Below are positions 50,380 through 59,407 of a DNA stretch of 64,000 bases, piece by piece. Within the stretch, counting starts at the first letter, position 1, and every line of letters begins with the position of its first letter. A program made the position numbers and the translations under genes. The notes below the pieces were generated by a model. That model was given only the letters and a program-made list of their open reading frames with translations. It was not told the DNA's origin and did not search any database. The DNA comes from Candidatus Gastranaerophilales bacterium (GTDB lineage: Bacteria > Cyanobacteriota > Vampirovibrionia > Gastranaerophilales > Gastranaerophilaceae): NCBI GenBank assembly GCA_944323165.1, contig CALURK010000002.1, positions 62,001 to 126,000 of the forward strand, read 5' to 3'.

Positions 50380-52674
50380 TTAGTCGATATCAATAGGGCT
50401 TCTTTGTATTAGATCTATAGCTTCTCTTGCCGTAAACACTAATTCTTCAGGAATATTGGATATGGTACAGAATTGTCTAAGAACATCAACAACTCTTTTG
50501 AAGCATCTAACGATGTCACCTTCTCCCATATCGATTTCATCAATAATGCTGTCCCACTCAGCTCCATTTGTCCACATTTCTATAAGTGGAGAGTAGAATG
50601 CATTTATGTACATAGGATCTTCAACATCGTGATTTTTTTGTTTTTTATCTAAATCACGTCTGATGTCCTTTATCTTATTAAGTCGTTTTCTGACGTTTGG
50701 TGAAAGAGGTAGTTGAGAATACAAATCAGCTCTCATATCTTCTGTTGTAATAGCACAAACCACACTTGCCAATTCTGCAGGAGTTAGCCCGTCAAGAACG
50801 CCAGAGAAAATTATTCTAGCAAGAAATAGTTCATTTTCTGAGCGTAACTGTGATATTGTAACTCCTTGTTCTGTAGGGTAGTCATCTTTGATGTAGCCAT
50901 AATCTATTAAAACGGCTCTATGTGATAGAAATTTATTCCAAAAAATATCCTTTTGTTTTTCAATTTCTTTTTCTAAAGCTTTTTCCTTAGAATAATATCT
51001 TTCCAAAACATCAATAATTTTCATATGTTTTTTGAAAAGTTTGCAATTATCACATTCATAAGAATGCATTTTGTGCAGCATTAACTTTGTTTGTCTGCCA
51101 AATTCAGCGGCATCATCGCTTAAAGGTCTATTTTTTTTCTTTTCTTGTTTTTGTATAGTTTTGAAAATTCGCCTGTTTTGAACGTAGATTTCTCTTATTT
51201 TATTGTATTCAAGCAAATCTTCATTTGTCTTGTTGCAGAAACATTTAAAAGAGTTGCACTCTTCGATTTTTTTATCAAACTCAGATTTAAGCATAAGCAG
51301 TGGCTCAAGTCTGTAGTTAGATGAAAAATATCCGAAGCTTTTTAACACAAGCTCTTTTGCTTCTTCAAGCGAAAATCTCTGAAGCAAATTAAGTACCATA
51401 GAATAGCTAGGAGAGAATTTGCTTTCCAGAGGATTTGCTTCACTGAGAACGAGTTCAGCGACCTCTTCCGGAGTTTGGAAAGGTGAACCTACAATAACCA
51501 CATAACCGATTTCATCCATTCCTCTTCTTCCTGCACGCCCTGACATTTGAAGGAATTCGCTTGGAGTAAGTGTTCTATGTCCGGAATCAGTTCTTTTGCT
51601 GATGGAACTTATTACGGTAGACCTTGCCGGCATGTTAATTCCGGCAGCAAGGGTTTCTGTTGCAAAAACAACTTTTATTAAACCTTTTTGGAACAGTTTT
51701 TCCACTAAAACTTTCCAACCCGGGAGAAGTCCCGCATGATGAGATGCAACACCAAGCAAAAGATACTCAATATGCTTATTTTTGTATAGATACGGATTTT
51801 CTGCTATATATTCATCAATAATTTGTCTTATTTCATCTTGTTCTTTTTTTGTTACAAGACAAAGAGAAGCACATTTTTCCATTTGTTCATCACATTTTTT
51901 TCTGGAGAAAGTAAAGTATATAGCAGGAAGCATATTCTTTTCATGCAAATTTCTAACAACATCTTTTACGATATTTTTCTTTTGAACAGCTTTACCTCTT
52001 CTAAATTCTTTTTTCTCAGGTTTAATTTTTTTATTAAGGGTCCCATTAGGAGTCAATAACGGTAAAAGAGTGTTTGGTTGAGAAGAGTCAAAATAGTAAA
52101 ATCTCAAAGGAACAGGTCTAAAGTCTGTATTAATAAGTTCGGTTTTGGAATGAACTGTGTTAATCCACTCTGTAAGTTTATCCGCATTTGCGACCGTTGC
52201 AGAAAGTGCAATGATTTGGACATTTGTCGGACAATAAATTATACTTTCCTCCCAAACCGTACCTCTCTGTTCATCGTTCATATAATGTACTTCATCCAAT
52301 ATAACATATTTTACGTCCTTTAAGTTATCAGTAACAGAACCGAAATTTGTTCCGTAAAGCATATTTCTGAATACTTCTGTTGTCATAACTACAATTTGAG
52401 CATTTCTATTAATGGATGTATCTCCAGTGAGAAGTCCAACTTTATCAGAACCGTATTTTTCAGAAAAATCATTATATTTTTGGTTTGATAAAGCTTTAAG
52501 AGGAGTTGTGTAAAAAACTTTTTGATTTTTTTGAAGAGCACAATGAATAGCGTGTTCTGCAATAACGGTCTTTCCTGCACCGGTCGGAGCACAGACTACA
52601 ACACTTTTCCCCTCTGAAATGCATTTGCAAGCATCTTTTTGAAAATCATCAAGCTCAAACGGAAATTCGTACAT
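50380..52674 (-). CDS. Ski2/Mtr4-like DExH-box helicase with DSHCT domain
   Basis: The 764-residue RNA helicase has Walker A APTGAGKT (residues 29-36), DEVH at 127-130, SAT in LSATVAN near 157 and QMSGRAGRRG near 377. The C-terminal region (from about 620; SGVLDGLTPAELASVVCAITTE) is the DSHCT domain of Ski2/Mtr4/HelY helicases. A cysteine pair in YECDNCKLF near residue 535 may bind metal. Such helicases in cyanobacteria and actinobacteria are thought to act in RNA turnover. It is transcribed alone and convergent with the 59-residue gene. Confidence 0.9.
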   Translation of the reverse strand: MYEFPFELDDFQKDACKCISEGKSVVVCAPTGAGKTVIAEHAIHCALQKNQKVFYTTPLKALSNQKYNDFSEKYGSDKVGLLTGDTSINRNAQIVVMTTEVFRNMLYGTNFGSVTDNLKDVKYVILDEVHYMNDEQRGTVWEESIIYCPTNVQIIALSATVANADKLTEWINTVHSKTELINTDFRPVPLRFYYFDSSQPNTLLPLLTPNGTLNKKIKPEKKEFRRGKAVQKKNIVKDVVRNLHEKNMLPAIYFTFSRKKCDEQMEKCASLCLVTKKEQDEIRQIIDEYIAENPYLYKNKHIEYLLLGVASHHAGLLPGWKVLVEKLFQKGLIKVVFATETLAAGINMPARSTVISSISKRTDSGHRTLTPSEFLQMSGRAGRRGMDEIGYVVIVGSPFQTPEEVAELVLSEANPLESKFSPSYSMVLNLLQRFSLEEAKELVLKSFGYFSSNYRLEPLLMLKSEFDKKIEECNSFKCFCNKTNEDLLEYNKIREIYVQNRRIFKTIQKQEKKKNRPLSDDAAEFGRQTKLMLHKMHSYECDNCKLFKKHMKIIDVLERYYSKEKALEKEIEKQKDIFWNKFLSHRAVLIDYGYIKDDYPTEQGVTISQLRSENELFLARIIFSGVLDGLTPAELASVVCAITTEDMRADLYSQLPLSPNVRKRLNKIKDIRRDLDKKQKNHDVEDPMYINAFYSPLIEMWTNGAEWDSIIDEIDMGEGDIVRCFKRVVDVLRQFCTISNIPEELVFTAREAIDLIQRSPIDID

Positions 52675-52750
52675 TAAAACCTCAATAATAAACTATTCTC
52701 TATTCTTATTTTAACACAGAATTGAGAGATTTACTTTATGGGAAACACAA

Positions 52751-52792
52751 AAGCAAGGAGTTTGTAAACTTTAGGGTAGACTCTCCTTGCTT
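52751..52792 (-). terminator. Terminator after flagellin
   Basis: On the minus strand, AAGCAAGGAG (52792-52783) pairs with CTCCTTGCTT (52760-52751), followed by TTGTGTTT. It is downstream of the flagellin gene. Confidence 0.8.
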
Positions 52793-52824
52793 TTTCAGGG
52801 TAATGTATTCCCAAATCTTAAAAA

Positions 52825-53688
52825 TTATAACAAGTTCAATGCAATACTTGGAGTTTGGTTTGCAGTAGCAAGTAATGTTGCAGAAGCTTGTTGTAAAATT
52901 TGAGCTTGAATGTAATTTGAAGATTCTTCAGCAACATCAGCATCTCTAAGTGTTGATAATGAAGAAGTAATATTTTCAGATTGAACACCAATAGATTCAA
53001 TAGCAGATTCAATTCTGTTTTGTGCAGAACCTAAAGTTGTTGTACGAGCAGAAATGACATTTATTACTTCGTCAATTTTGTCAAGCATATCAGCTTGGTT
53101 ACCCGTAATTTTTGTTCCATCATATCCAGAACAGTTCTTTGCAACCTCTGTAATGCTTTCTCCGAATAAAGAATTAACATCACCCGCTTCAAATAATGAT
53201 GCGTCCAATGCAATCTGGCTAGAGGTGTCACCATATAAGCCAACTTGGAGGGTTATAGTATTCATAGAACCATCCATCATATTCAAACCGTTAAATTCAC
53301 AGTTAGCAGCGATACGATCGATTTCTTCCAGTCTTGCAGTAATTTCAGATTGAATAGCCTTTAAAGAATCAGAGCCATAAGTTCCGTTAGCAGCCTGTTC
53401 TGTCAAATCTCTAACACGTTGTAAGTGAGAAGAAACCAAAGAATAAGTATCTTCCAAAGTTGTTAACATGTCAGCACCAGTTGCTGCGTTGTCTGCGGCT
53501 ACATCCAATGAACCTAATTGAGTTTCCCAGTTTGTTGCAATTGAATAACCTGCTGCGTTGTCAGATGCGTGGTTAATTTTGTAACCTGTGGTCATTCTTT
53601 CAATTGCTTGGTTCAAAGAATTTGTTGCTTTGCTCAAATTGGATTGAACAATGAGGGATGAAATGTTTGTGTTAATTGTAATTGCCAT
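52825..53688 (-). CDS. fliC: Flagellin
   Basis: Flagellin polymerises as the filament. The conserved N-terminal D0/D1 helix (ITINTNISSLIVQSNLSKATNSLNQAIERMTTGYKI split at residue 20 here) runs to about residue 150 and the C-terminal helix covers 235-287, ending in SIALNLL. The variable middle is short (about 60 residues), so the protein is 287 residues, a small flagellin. ISRASDDAAGY-type motif reads INHASDNAAGYSI. It is alone in the window, with a strong AGAAAGGAG site and a terminator. Other flagellar genes are not visible. Confidence 0.96.
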   Translation of the reverse strand: MAITINTNISSLIVQSNLSKATNSLNQAIERMTTGYKINHASDNAAGYSIATNWETQLGSLDVAADNAATGADMLTTLEDTYSLVSSHLQRVRDLTEQAANGTYGSDSLKAIQSEITARLEEIDRIAANCEFNGLNMMDGSMNTITLQVGLYGDTSSQIALDASLFEAGDVNSLFGESITEVAKNCSGYDGTKITGNQADMLDKIDEVINVISARTTTLGSAQNRIESAIESIGVQSENITSSLSTLRDADVAEESSNYIQAQILQQASATLLATANQTPSIALNLL

Positions 53689-53866
53689 TTTTACTCCTTT
53701 CTGGCGTCACATCCTACGAATGCGTCCGTGCATTTGTCTTTTATATTTGTTTAATTCCACACTTTCAGAATTTATAACAACTTATGGGAAATAAATTTAC
53801 AATTTGTTACAATATGGGGCTAAAACAATTGTTAATGTTATAATTTTGTAGATGGGAGTTATATAA

Positions 53867-54076
53867 ATGGGAAAGATAGTTATAGATAATAATCGTTGCA
53901 AGTCTTGCTATATATGCACAGAAACTTGTCCGAAGGGGCTTATAAAGAAAAGTAATAAAACAAATCGCTTGGGTGATTATATGGTAGAATTTGATGATCC
54001 GAAAGGTGAGTGTATAGGTTGTGCCATGTGCGCCAAACGTTGTCCTGATATGGCAATAACAGAAGTTTATAGATAA
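53867..54076 (+). CDS. korD: 2-Oxoacid:ferredoxin oxidoreductase, delta (ferredoxin) subunit
   Basis: The 69-residue 2x[4Fe-4S] ferredoxin has two cluster motifs: CKSCYICTETCP (Cys 11, 14, 17, 21) and CIGCAMCAKRCP. It passes electrons from the TPP domain to free ferredoxin. It leads the delta-alpha-beta-gamma cluster, 30 bases before the alpha subunit, the standard order of four-subunit 2-oxoglutarate/2-oxoisovalerate oxidoreductases. Subunit composition does not reveal the acid used (2-oxoglutarate, branched-chain, or pyruvate). Confidence 0.9.
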   Translation: MGKIVIDNNRCKSCYICTETCPKGLIKKSNKTNRLGDYMVEFDDPKGECIGCAMCAKRCPDMAITEVYR

Positions 54077-54106
54077 GGATATTTATATCGTAATACTGGA
54101 GAAAAA

Positions 54107-55219
54107 ATGACAGAAGAAAAAGTTTTAATAAAAGGTAATTATGCAATAGCTCAGGCTGCAATAAATGCGGGTTGCCAATGCTATTTTGGTTATCCGATTA
54201 CTCCTCAAACAGAAATAGGGGAGTATTTAAGCGGAAAGATGCAGGAGCTTGGAAGGGCTTATGTTTGTGCTGAGAGTGAACTTGGCGCAATAAATATGGT
54301 GATGGGAGCTGTGGCAACAGGAGTGAAGGCAATGACATCATCATCTTCTTGTGCGGTATCTCTTATGCAGGAAGCCCTGTCGTATGCCGCTTCTGACGAA
54401 TTGCCTGTGGTTTTAGTAAACGTTATGAGAACAGGTCCTGGCTTAGGTTATATATATCCGGCTCAGGGTGATTATAACCAAGCTGTTTACGGAGGAGGTA
54501 ACGGGGATTATAAGCTTATAGTTTTAGCTCCTTCTACTGTTCAGGAATGCGTTGATTTAACTTATAGAGCTTTTTATTTGGCTCAGAAATATAGAAATCC
54601 AACCATGATTCTTGCTGACGGACTTTTGGGACAAATGATGGAGCCTGCAAGTTTTGGTGAGTACCCGTATCCTGAAGTTGATGTTTCTTCTTGGGCATTA
54701 ACCGGTGCAAAAGGCAGACCTGCAAGAACTATTTATTCTGTTGCGACAGAAGAAAAGAAACAAATTCAACATATTTATGATTTACATAAAAAGTTTGAAG
54801 TAATAGCAGAAAATGAAACTTCTTATGAGGAATTTAATACGGAAGATGCTGAGTTTATCCTTGTTGCATTTGGTTCTATGACTCGTAATATTAAAGCTGC
54901 AATGAATGTTTTAAGAGCACAGGGTAAAAAGGTAGGGTGCTTTAGACCGATTACATTATCACCGTTCCCGTATAAGAATATTAAAGCTTTAGCGGAAAAG
55001 GGCAAGGATATGATTGTGGTCGAAATGAATATGGGGCAGATGCTTAAAGATGTTAAGTATGCTGTAGAAGGAAAATCTCAGGTAAGTTTCGTAAACAGAC
55101 CTTGCGGAGAATGGTTAAGTGTAGAAGAAATTGTTGCTGCTGTTAATGAAATTATTGCAGCTAAGGAAGGTAGTATATCCGGCAAAGAAATGGAGAGTCG
55201 TTATGCAACAAGTATTTAG
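54107..55219 (+). CDS. korA: 2-Oxoacid:ferredoxin oxidoreductase, alpha subunit
   Basis: The 370-residue subunit has domain I (pyrimidine-binding) with FGYPITPQTEIGEYL near residue 23, ESELGAINMVMGAVATGVKAMTSSS near 48-72, and domain II (GSMTRNIKAAMNVL, about 265). It forms the heterotetramer active site with the beta subunit. It overlaps beta by 17 bases. VorB/KorA-type subunits share these motifs; the name is therefore by class only. Confidence 0.9.
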   Translation: MTEEKVLIKGNYAIAQAAINAGCQCYFGYPITPQTEIGEYLSGKMQELGRAYVCAESELGAINMVMGAVATGVKAMTSSSSCAVSLMQEALSYAASDELPVVLVNVMRTGPGLGYIYPAQGDYNQAVYGGGNGDYKLIVLAPSTVQECVDLTYRAFYLAQKYRNPTMILADGLLGQMMEPASFGEYPYPEVDVSSWALTGAKGRPARTIYSVATEEKKQIQHIYDLHKKFEVIAENETSYEEFNTEDAEFILVAFGSMTRNIKAAMNVLRAQGKKVGCFRPITLSPFPYKNIKALAEKGKDMIVVEMNMGQMLKDVKYAVEGKSQVSFVNRPCGEWLSVEEIVAAVNEIIAAKEGSISGKEMESRYATSI

Positions 55220-55952
55220 TATTCCAAAGTCGATGAAAAAGGATTTTAAGTATACATTCTGTCCGGGATGTGACCATGGTATTGCAATAAGGCTTGTTGC
55301 GGAAGTTATAGATGAACTTGGAATTAGAGAAGATATAATTTCTTCGACTTCTGTCGGATGTTCAGTATTTTTGTATGACTTTCTAGATGTAGACTGTGTA
55401 GAAGCACCTCACGGAAGGGCTCTTGCTTCAGCAACTGGTGTAAAAAGAGCAAGACCTGATAAAATTGTATTTACTTATTCAGGGGATGGGGATTTTGCTT
55501 CAATCGGTTTGGCTGAATCTATGCATACTGCTTTAAGAGGGGAAAGGGTTACAAGTTTTTGCATAAACAATACAACTTATGGAATGACAGGTGGACAGTT
55601 AGGGCCGACTACTATGATGGGGCAAGTTACTACGACATCTCCTACGGGGAGAAATAGAGAGTATTATGGCTATCCTATTAAGGTTGCTGAACATATTGCA
55701 TTATGTGATGGTACTGCTTATTCAGCAAGGGTTGCTTTGGATAGTATTCCGCATATAAATGAAGCTAAAAAGGCTATAAAAAAAGCCTTTCAAGTTCAGT
55801 TAGACGGTTTGGGTTTTGGGTTTGTAGAAATTCTTTCTTCTTGTCCTACTAACTGGCATTTATCTCCTGAGGGGGCGCATAAGAGAATTAGAGAAGAAAT
55901 GATTCCTGTATTTCCTCTAGGAGTGTTTAAAGATATAACGGAGAATAAATAA
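55203..55952 (+). CDS. korB: 2-Oxoacid:ferredoxin oxidoreductase, beta (TPP) subunit
   Basis: The start is the ATG at 55203 (MQQVFSIPKSMKKDFKYTF) with GGAG eight bases upstream; the longer frame from 55131 lies in korA. The 249-residue subunit binds thiamine diphosphate: GDGDFASIGLAESMH near residue 99, with NNTTYGMTGGQ near 129. The Cys pattern CPGCDHG near 20-26 is part of the cluster-binding region. It abuts korC with no gap. Confidence 0.9.
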   Translation: MQQVFSIPKSMKKDFKYTFCPGCDHGIAIRLVAEVIDELGIREDIISSTSVGCSVFLYDFLDVDCVEAPHGRALASATGVKRARPDKIVFTYSGDGDFASIGLAESMHTALRGERVTSFCINNTTYGMTGGQLGPTTMMGQVTTTSPTGRNREYYGYPIKVAEHIALCDGTAYSARVALDSIPHINEAKKAIKKAFQVQLDGLGFGFVEILSSCPTNWHLSPEGAHKRIREEMIPVFPLGVFKDITENK

Positions 55953-56498
55953 ATGGAAACAAATTTTATAATAGCTGGTTTTGGTGGACAGGGTGTTCTT
56001 TTAGCCGGAACAGTTCTTGCAAATGCGTTTATGTTACAAGGCAAAAATGTTACTTGGTATCCGTGCTATGGCGCAGAAATGAGAGGGGGCACTGTTAATT
56101 GTGAAATAGTTGTTTCTGATACAGAAGTGAGCTCTGTTCACAAGCAAGATACTGATTATGCACTTGTCTTAAATCAACAGTCCTTTGACAGATTTGTTCA
56201 ACGAGTTAAAAAAGGCGGGACTATTATTGCAAATTCTACTCTTGTTGAAAAAACAAAACCAAGATATGACATTCATTATGTTTTTGCTCCAATGGGTGAA
56301 ATCGCAAATAGTTTGGGAACAAGTAAAGTTACTAATGTTGTTTCTTTAGGTGTTTTGTCTTCTGCTTGCGAGATTGTTTCAAAAGAATTTTTAGCAAAAG
56401 GTGTTGAAAAGGTTTTGGGCGAAAAGAAAAGAGATTTGCTACCTCTGAACAATAAAGCTCTTGCGTTAGGGGCTGAGGCTTTACTTCAAAAAGCTTAA
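55953..56498 (+). CDS. korC: 2-Oxoacid:ferredoxin oxidoreductase, gamma subunit
   Basis: The 181-residue subunit (domain III/IV-like) has the typical start NFIIAGFGGQGVLLAGTVL and the TWYPCYGAEMRGGTVNCEIV motif near residue 38. It ends the cluster directly after korB. The gamma subunit binds CoA/substrate cofactors in related enzymes. Expected complex: delta-alpha-beta-gamma in the cytoplasm. Confidence 0.9.
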   Translation: METNFIIAGFGGQGVLLAGTVLANAFMLQGKNVTWYPCYGAEMRGGTVNCEIVVSDTEVSSVHKQDTDYALVLNQQSFDRFVQRVKKGGTIIANSTLVEKTKPRYDIHYVFAPMGEIANSLGTSKVTNVVSLGVLSSACEIVSKEFLAKGVEKVLGEKKRDLLPLNNKALALGAEALLQKA

Positions 56499-56555
56499 TT
56501 TTATTCTTATTCCTGTTTGTAATAAAATACTAATGTACAGTTAGTAAGGGGAATT

Positions 56556-57869
56556 ATGAAAAAAGTTTATATAGAAGTAATGGGTTGTCAGATGAATAAG
56601 TCTGATGCTGAGCGAATGTATGGAATGCTTGAGTTTTTGGACTATTATGAAACAGATAATCCAAAAGAGGCAGATTTGCTTATAATCAACACTTGTTCGG
56701 TAAGACAATTATCAGAAGATAAGGCTTACAGTGCAATTGGTGTTTGGGGTAAATGGAAGAAAAATAAACCTGATTTAAAAATTGTTTTTGCGGGATGTGT
56801 CGCTCAACAAGCAGGAGAAAATATTTTAAAACGAGCGCCTTATGTTGATTTGGTTTTGGGAACTCAAAGAGTTTATGAGCTTCCTGAACTTATAAAAATG
56901 ATTGAAGCTGGAGAAAGGCTCGTTTCTGTTGATGAAATACCTTATGAAGAGTCTGATATAAAGATTAACAGAGTAAAAAGCGTAAATGCTTGGATTCCTA
57001 TTATGGAAGGATGTAATAACTTCTGTACGTACTGTATTGTGCCTTATACAAGAGGAAGAGAACGTTCTAGAAAGTCTGAACTTATTATAAGTGAAGTTAA
57101 AAAGGCTTTATCAGAAGGTTTTAAAGAAATTACGCTTCTGGGGCAGAATGTTGATAGTTATAAAGGTCAAAATGAGGGTGAAAATCTTTCTTGGCTTTTA
57201 AGGCAAATTAATTCAATAGAAGGCAAATTCAGAATACGTTTTGTAACGTCTTATCCTACTGATATTACGGAAGAACTCATCAATACAGTAATAGAGTTGG
57301 ATAAAGTTTGTGAGTATTTCCATATACCAATGCAATCAGGCGATGATTATGTTTTGAAGAAAATGAATCGTAGGTATGATTACGCTACTTATAAAAAGAT
57401 ATGTGACAATATAAGGAGTCGTATTCCTGATGTTACAATAACCAGCGATTTCATAGCAGGTTTCCCAGGGGAAACTGAAGAACAATTTGAAAATACCTTA
57501 AAGGCAATGACAGAGCTTGAATTGGATTACTCAAATACAGCAGCTTATTCGCCAAGGGAAAAAACCGTTGCTGCTAAGTGGGTTGATTTATATATCCCAG
57601 AGGATGTTAAAACAGAACGTCTAGCAAGACTCAATGAACATAATAGGAAATGCTGTTTAAAATCGAATCAAAAGTACGTAGGACGAGAAATGGAAGTTCT
57701 TATTGAAAAATTTGAAGGGATAAATGATAGGGGCGAAAATATCATTACTGGTCGTACCAGAAATAATAAAATTGTTCACATCCCTTATGATAAAGATATT
57801 ACAGGAGAATTTGTCAACGTAAAAATAACCTCTGCGAGGACTTGGTACTTAAGAGGGGAGATGATTTAA
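56556..57869 (+). CDS. miaB: tRNA-2-methylthio-N6-dimethylallyladenosine synthase
   Basis: MiaB methylthiolates i6A37 of tRNAs. The N-terminal UPF0004 domain has cluster ligands C11, C47 and C81; the radical-SAM cluster ligands are C153, C157 and C160 in CNNFCTYC; and a TRAM domain ends the protein (about 375-437). At 437 residues it is full length. It reads together with alr and the TonB-C-like gene. Confidence 0.96.
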   Translation: MKKVYIEVMGCQMNKSDAERMYGMLEFLDYYETDNPKEADLLIINTCSVRQLSEDKAYSAIGVWGKWKKNKPDLKIVFAGCVAQQAGENILKRAPYVDLVLGTQRVYELPELIKMIEAGERLVSVDEIPYEESDIKINRVKSVNAWIPIMEGCNNFCTYCIVPYTRGRERSRKSELIISEVKKALSEGFKEITLLGQNVDSYKGQNEGENLSWLLRQINSIEGKFRIRFVTSYPTDITEELINTVIELDKVCEYFHIPMQSGDDYVLKKMNRRYDYATYKKICDNIRSRIPDVTITSDFIAGFPGETEEQFENTLKAMTELELDYSNTAAYSPREKTVAAKWVDLYIPEDVKTERLARLNEHNRKCCLKSNQKYVGREMEVLIEKFEGINDRGENIITGRTRNNKIVHIPYDKDITGEFVNVKITSARTWYLRGEMI

Positions 57870-57870
57870 A

Positions 57871-58992
57871 ATGAAAAATGTCAGACAGGCAAATGTGAAT
57901 ATACACAAAGATGCTTGGGTTGAAATTAATCTGGACTCTTTGGCACAAAATATTCAGGAAATAAAAAAAGGTATTCCAAAAGATAAGAAATTTTTGGCAA
58001 TAGTAAAAGCTGATGCTTACGGTCACGGAGCTTCTATGCTTGCACAAACTATGTTGGCATCCGGAGTTGATGCTTTTGGAGTATCTTCTGTTGATGAAGG
58101 ATTAGATTTGCGTAAAGTAAAAATAAAAGCTCCAATACTTGTAGTAGGTGCAATTCCTCTTTGGGCAATAGAGTCAGCTGCTCAGAACGATATTGCTTTT
58201 TCGATATTTAATGATGAGCATTTAGAGGCTTGTAAAGACGTTTATGAAAGAACAGGGATTAAACCTAAGGTTCATGTTAAGTTAGATACAGGCATGAATA
58301 GAATTGGTGTGCGCTCAGAAAACGGAGTAAGTTATATTGAAAAAGTTCGTCAGGCAGATTTTGTAGATTTTGAGGGCGTATTTACTCATTTGGCTTCAGC
58401 AGAAGAGCCTGAAGAAACGAAGAAACAAATAGATAGATGGAATAGTGTAATAGAAAATATTGATACGAAAGGTCTTTTATTACATATTCAAAATACTGCT
58501 GCAACTTTTGCTTATGATATTAAATCAAATATGGTGAGGGTTGGGATTTCTTTATACGGTTTGTATCCGGATTTGCCGCAAAAAGTCAATTATAAGCCGA
58601 AATTAAAACAAGTTATGGGATTAAAAGGGAGAATTACAAACATTCACGAGGTTATGCCCGGTGAAGGTGTCAGCTATTCCCATAAGTTTATTGCAGAGAA
58701 AAAATCGAGGGTTGCTACAATTCCAATTGGATATGCAGATGGAGTATCAAGAAATCTTTCTAACAAAATATATGGCTTGATTAACGGGCATAAAGTTCGA
58801 CAAATCGGTAATATAACTATGGATCAGATGATGTTTGACCTTGATGGTGTCGAAGCTCATGTTGGAGATGTTGTAACTCTTTTAGATGATAAAACTTTAT
58901 CACTTGATAGTTGGGCAAAAATATTGCATACTATTAATTATGAACTAACATGCAGGTTAAAAGTGAGATTGCCTAGAATATACGTAAGGTAG
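57871..58992 (+). CDS. alr: Alanine racemase
   Basis: Alr makes D-alanine for the cell wall. The PLP-lysine is K46 in AIVKADAYGHGA, and the second catalytic base is Tyr in GVSYSHKF near residue 270. MNRIGV near 140 and PIGYADG near 285 are also present. At 373 residues it is typical. It starts two bases after miaB's stop and is followed at eight bases by the TonB-C-like gene. Confidence 0.96.
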   Translation: MKNVRQANVNIHKDAWVEINLDSLAQNIQEIKKGIPKDKKFLAIVKADAYGHGASMLAQTMLASGVDAFGVSSVDEGLDLRKVKIKAPILVVGAIPLWAIESAAQNDIAFSIFNDEHLEACKDVYERTGIKPKVHVKLDTGMNRIGVRSENGVSYIEKVRQADFVDFEGVFTHLASAEEPEETKKQIDRWNSVIENIDTKGLLLHIQNTAATFAYDIKSNMVRVGISLYGLYPDLPQKVNYKPKLKQVMGLKGRITNIHEVMPGEGVSYSHKFIAEKKSRVATIPIGYADGVSRNLSNKIYGLINGHKVRQIGNITMDQMMFDLDGVEAHVGDVVTLLDDKTLSLDSWAKILHTINYELTCRLKVRLPRIYVR

Positions 58993-58999
58993 GTGTTAT

Positions 59000-59407
59000 A
59001 TGTTTAATAGAGTTTTGAATAAAGTATTGTTAATAGCTGTATTTTCAGCTTTTGTGTTACCTTCATTTGCGGACGAAATCGTTATACCAGCAAAAGAAGA
59101 TTTAAAAAAGTCAAAACAAACAGCAGAAATTCAAAATCTTAATCAATATTTTGAATATTTACCAAATGCCGTTCATAACAACTGGACACCTTATAAGGCT
59201 AACACAGATTATGAAGTAACAGTTCAGTTTAGGGTAAAAAAGAATGGTGAAATAACTGCACCCGTAATTGTAAAATCTACCAATGAAAAAGCGAATGCTT
59301 CAGTCTTAAATGCTGTAAAAGCTGGCGCTCCATACAAACCATTACCTTCAAAATTTCCAGGTGATAGCGTAAATACTCAAGTAGAGTTAAGGTATATTAA
59401 GAACTAA
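59000..59407 (+). CDS. Exported protein with TonB C-terminal-like domain
   Basis: The 135-residue protein has a signal peptide (cut expected after SFA at residue 24) and then a domain typical of TonB C-termini: VHNNWTPYKANTDYEVTVQFRV with KNGEITAPVIVKST, then VLNAVKAGAPYKPLPSKF. It lacks the membrane anchor and the proline-rich spacer of TonB, so it is a free periplasmic domain. Its stop shares CTAA with the convergent gatD gene. A role in envelope protein contacts is probable. Confidence 0.8.
   Translation: MFNRVLNKVLLIAVFSAFVLPSFADEIVIPAKEDLKKSKQTAEIQNLNQYFEYLPNAVHNNWTPYKANTDYEVTVQFRVKKNGEITAPVIVKSTNEKANASVLNAVKAGAPYKPLPSKFPGDSVNTQVELRYIKN

Noticed and set aside
53700-53866. Sigma-28 promoter for flagellin
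   Set aside because: No TAAA...GCCGATAA-type pair was found upstream of 53688.
55131-55202. Longer start for the beta oxidoreductase subunit
   Set aside because: It lies inside korA and lacks a ribosome site; GGAG favours the ATG at 55203.
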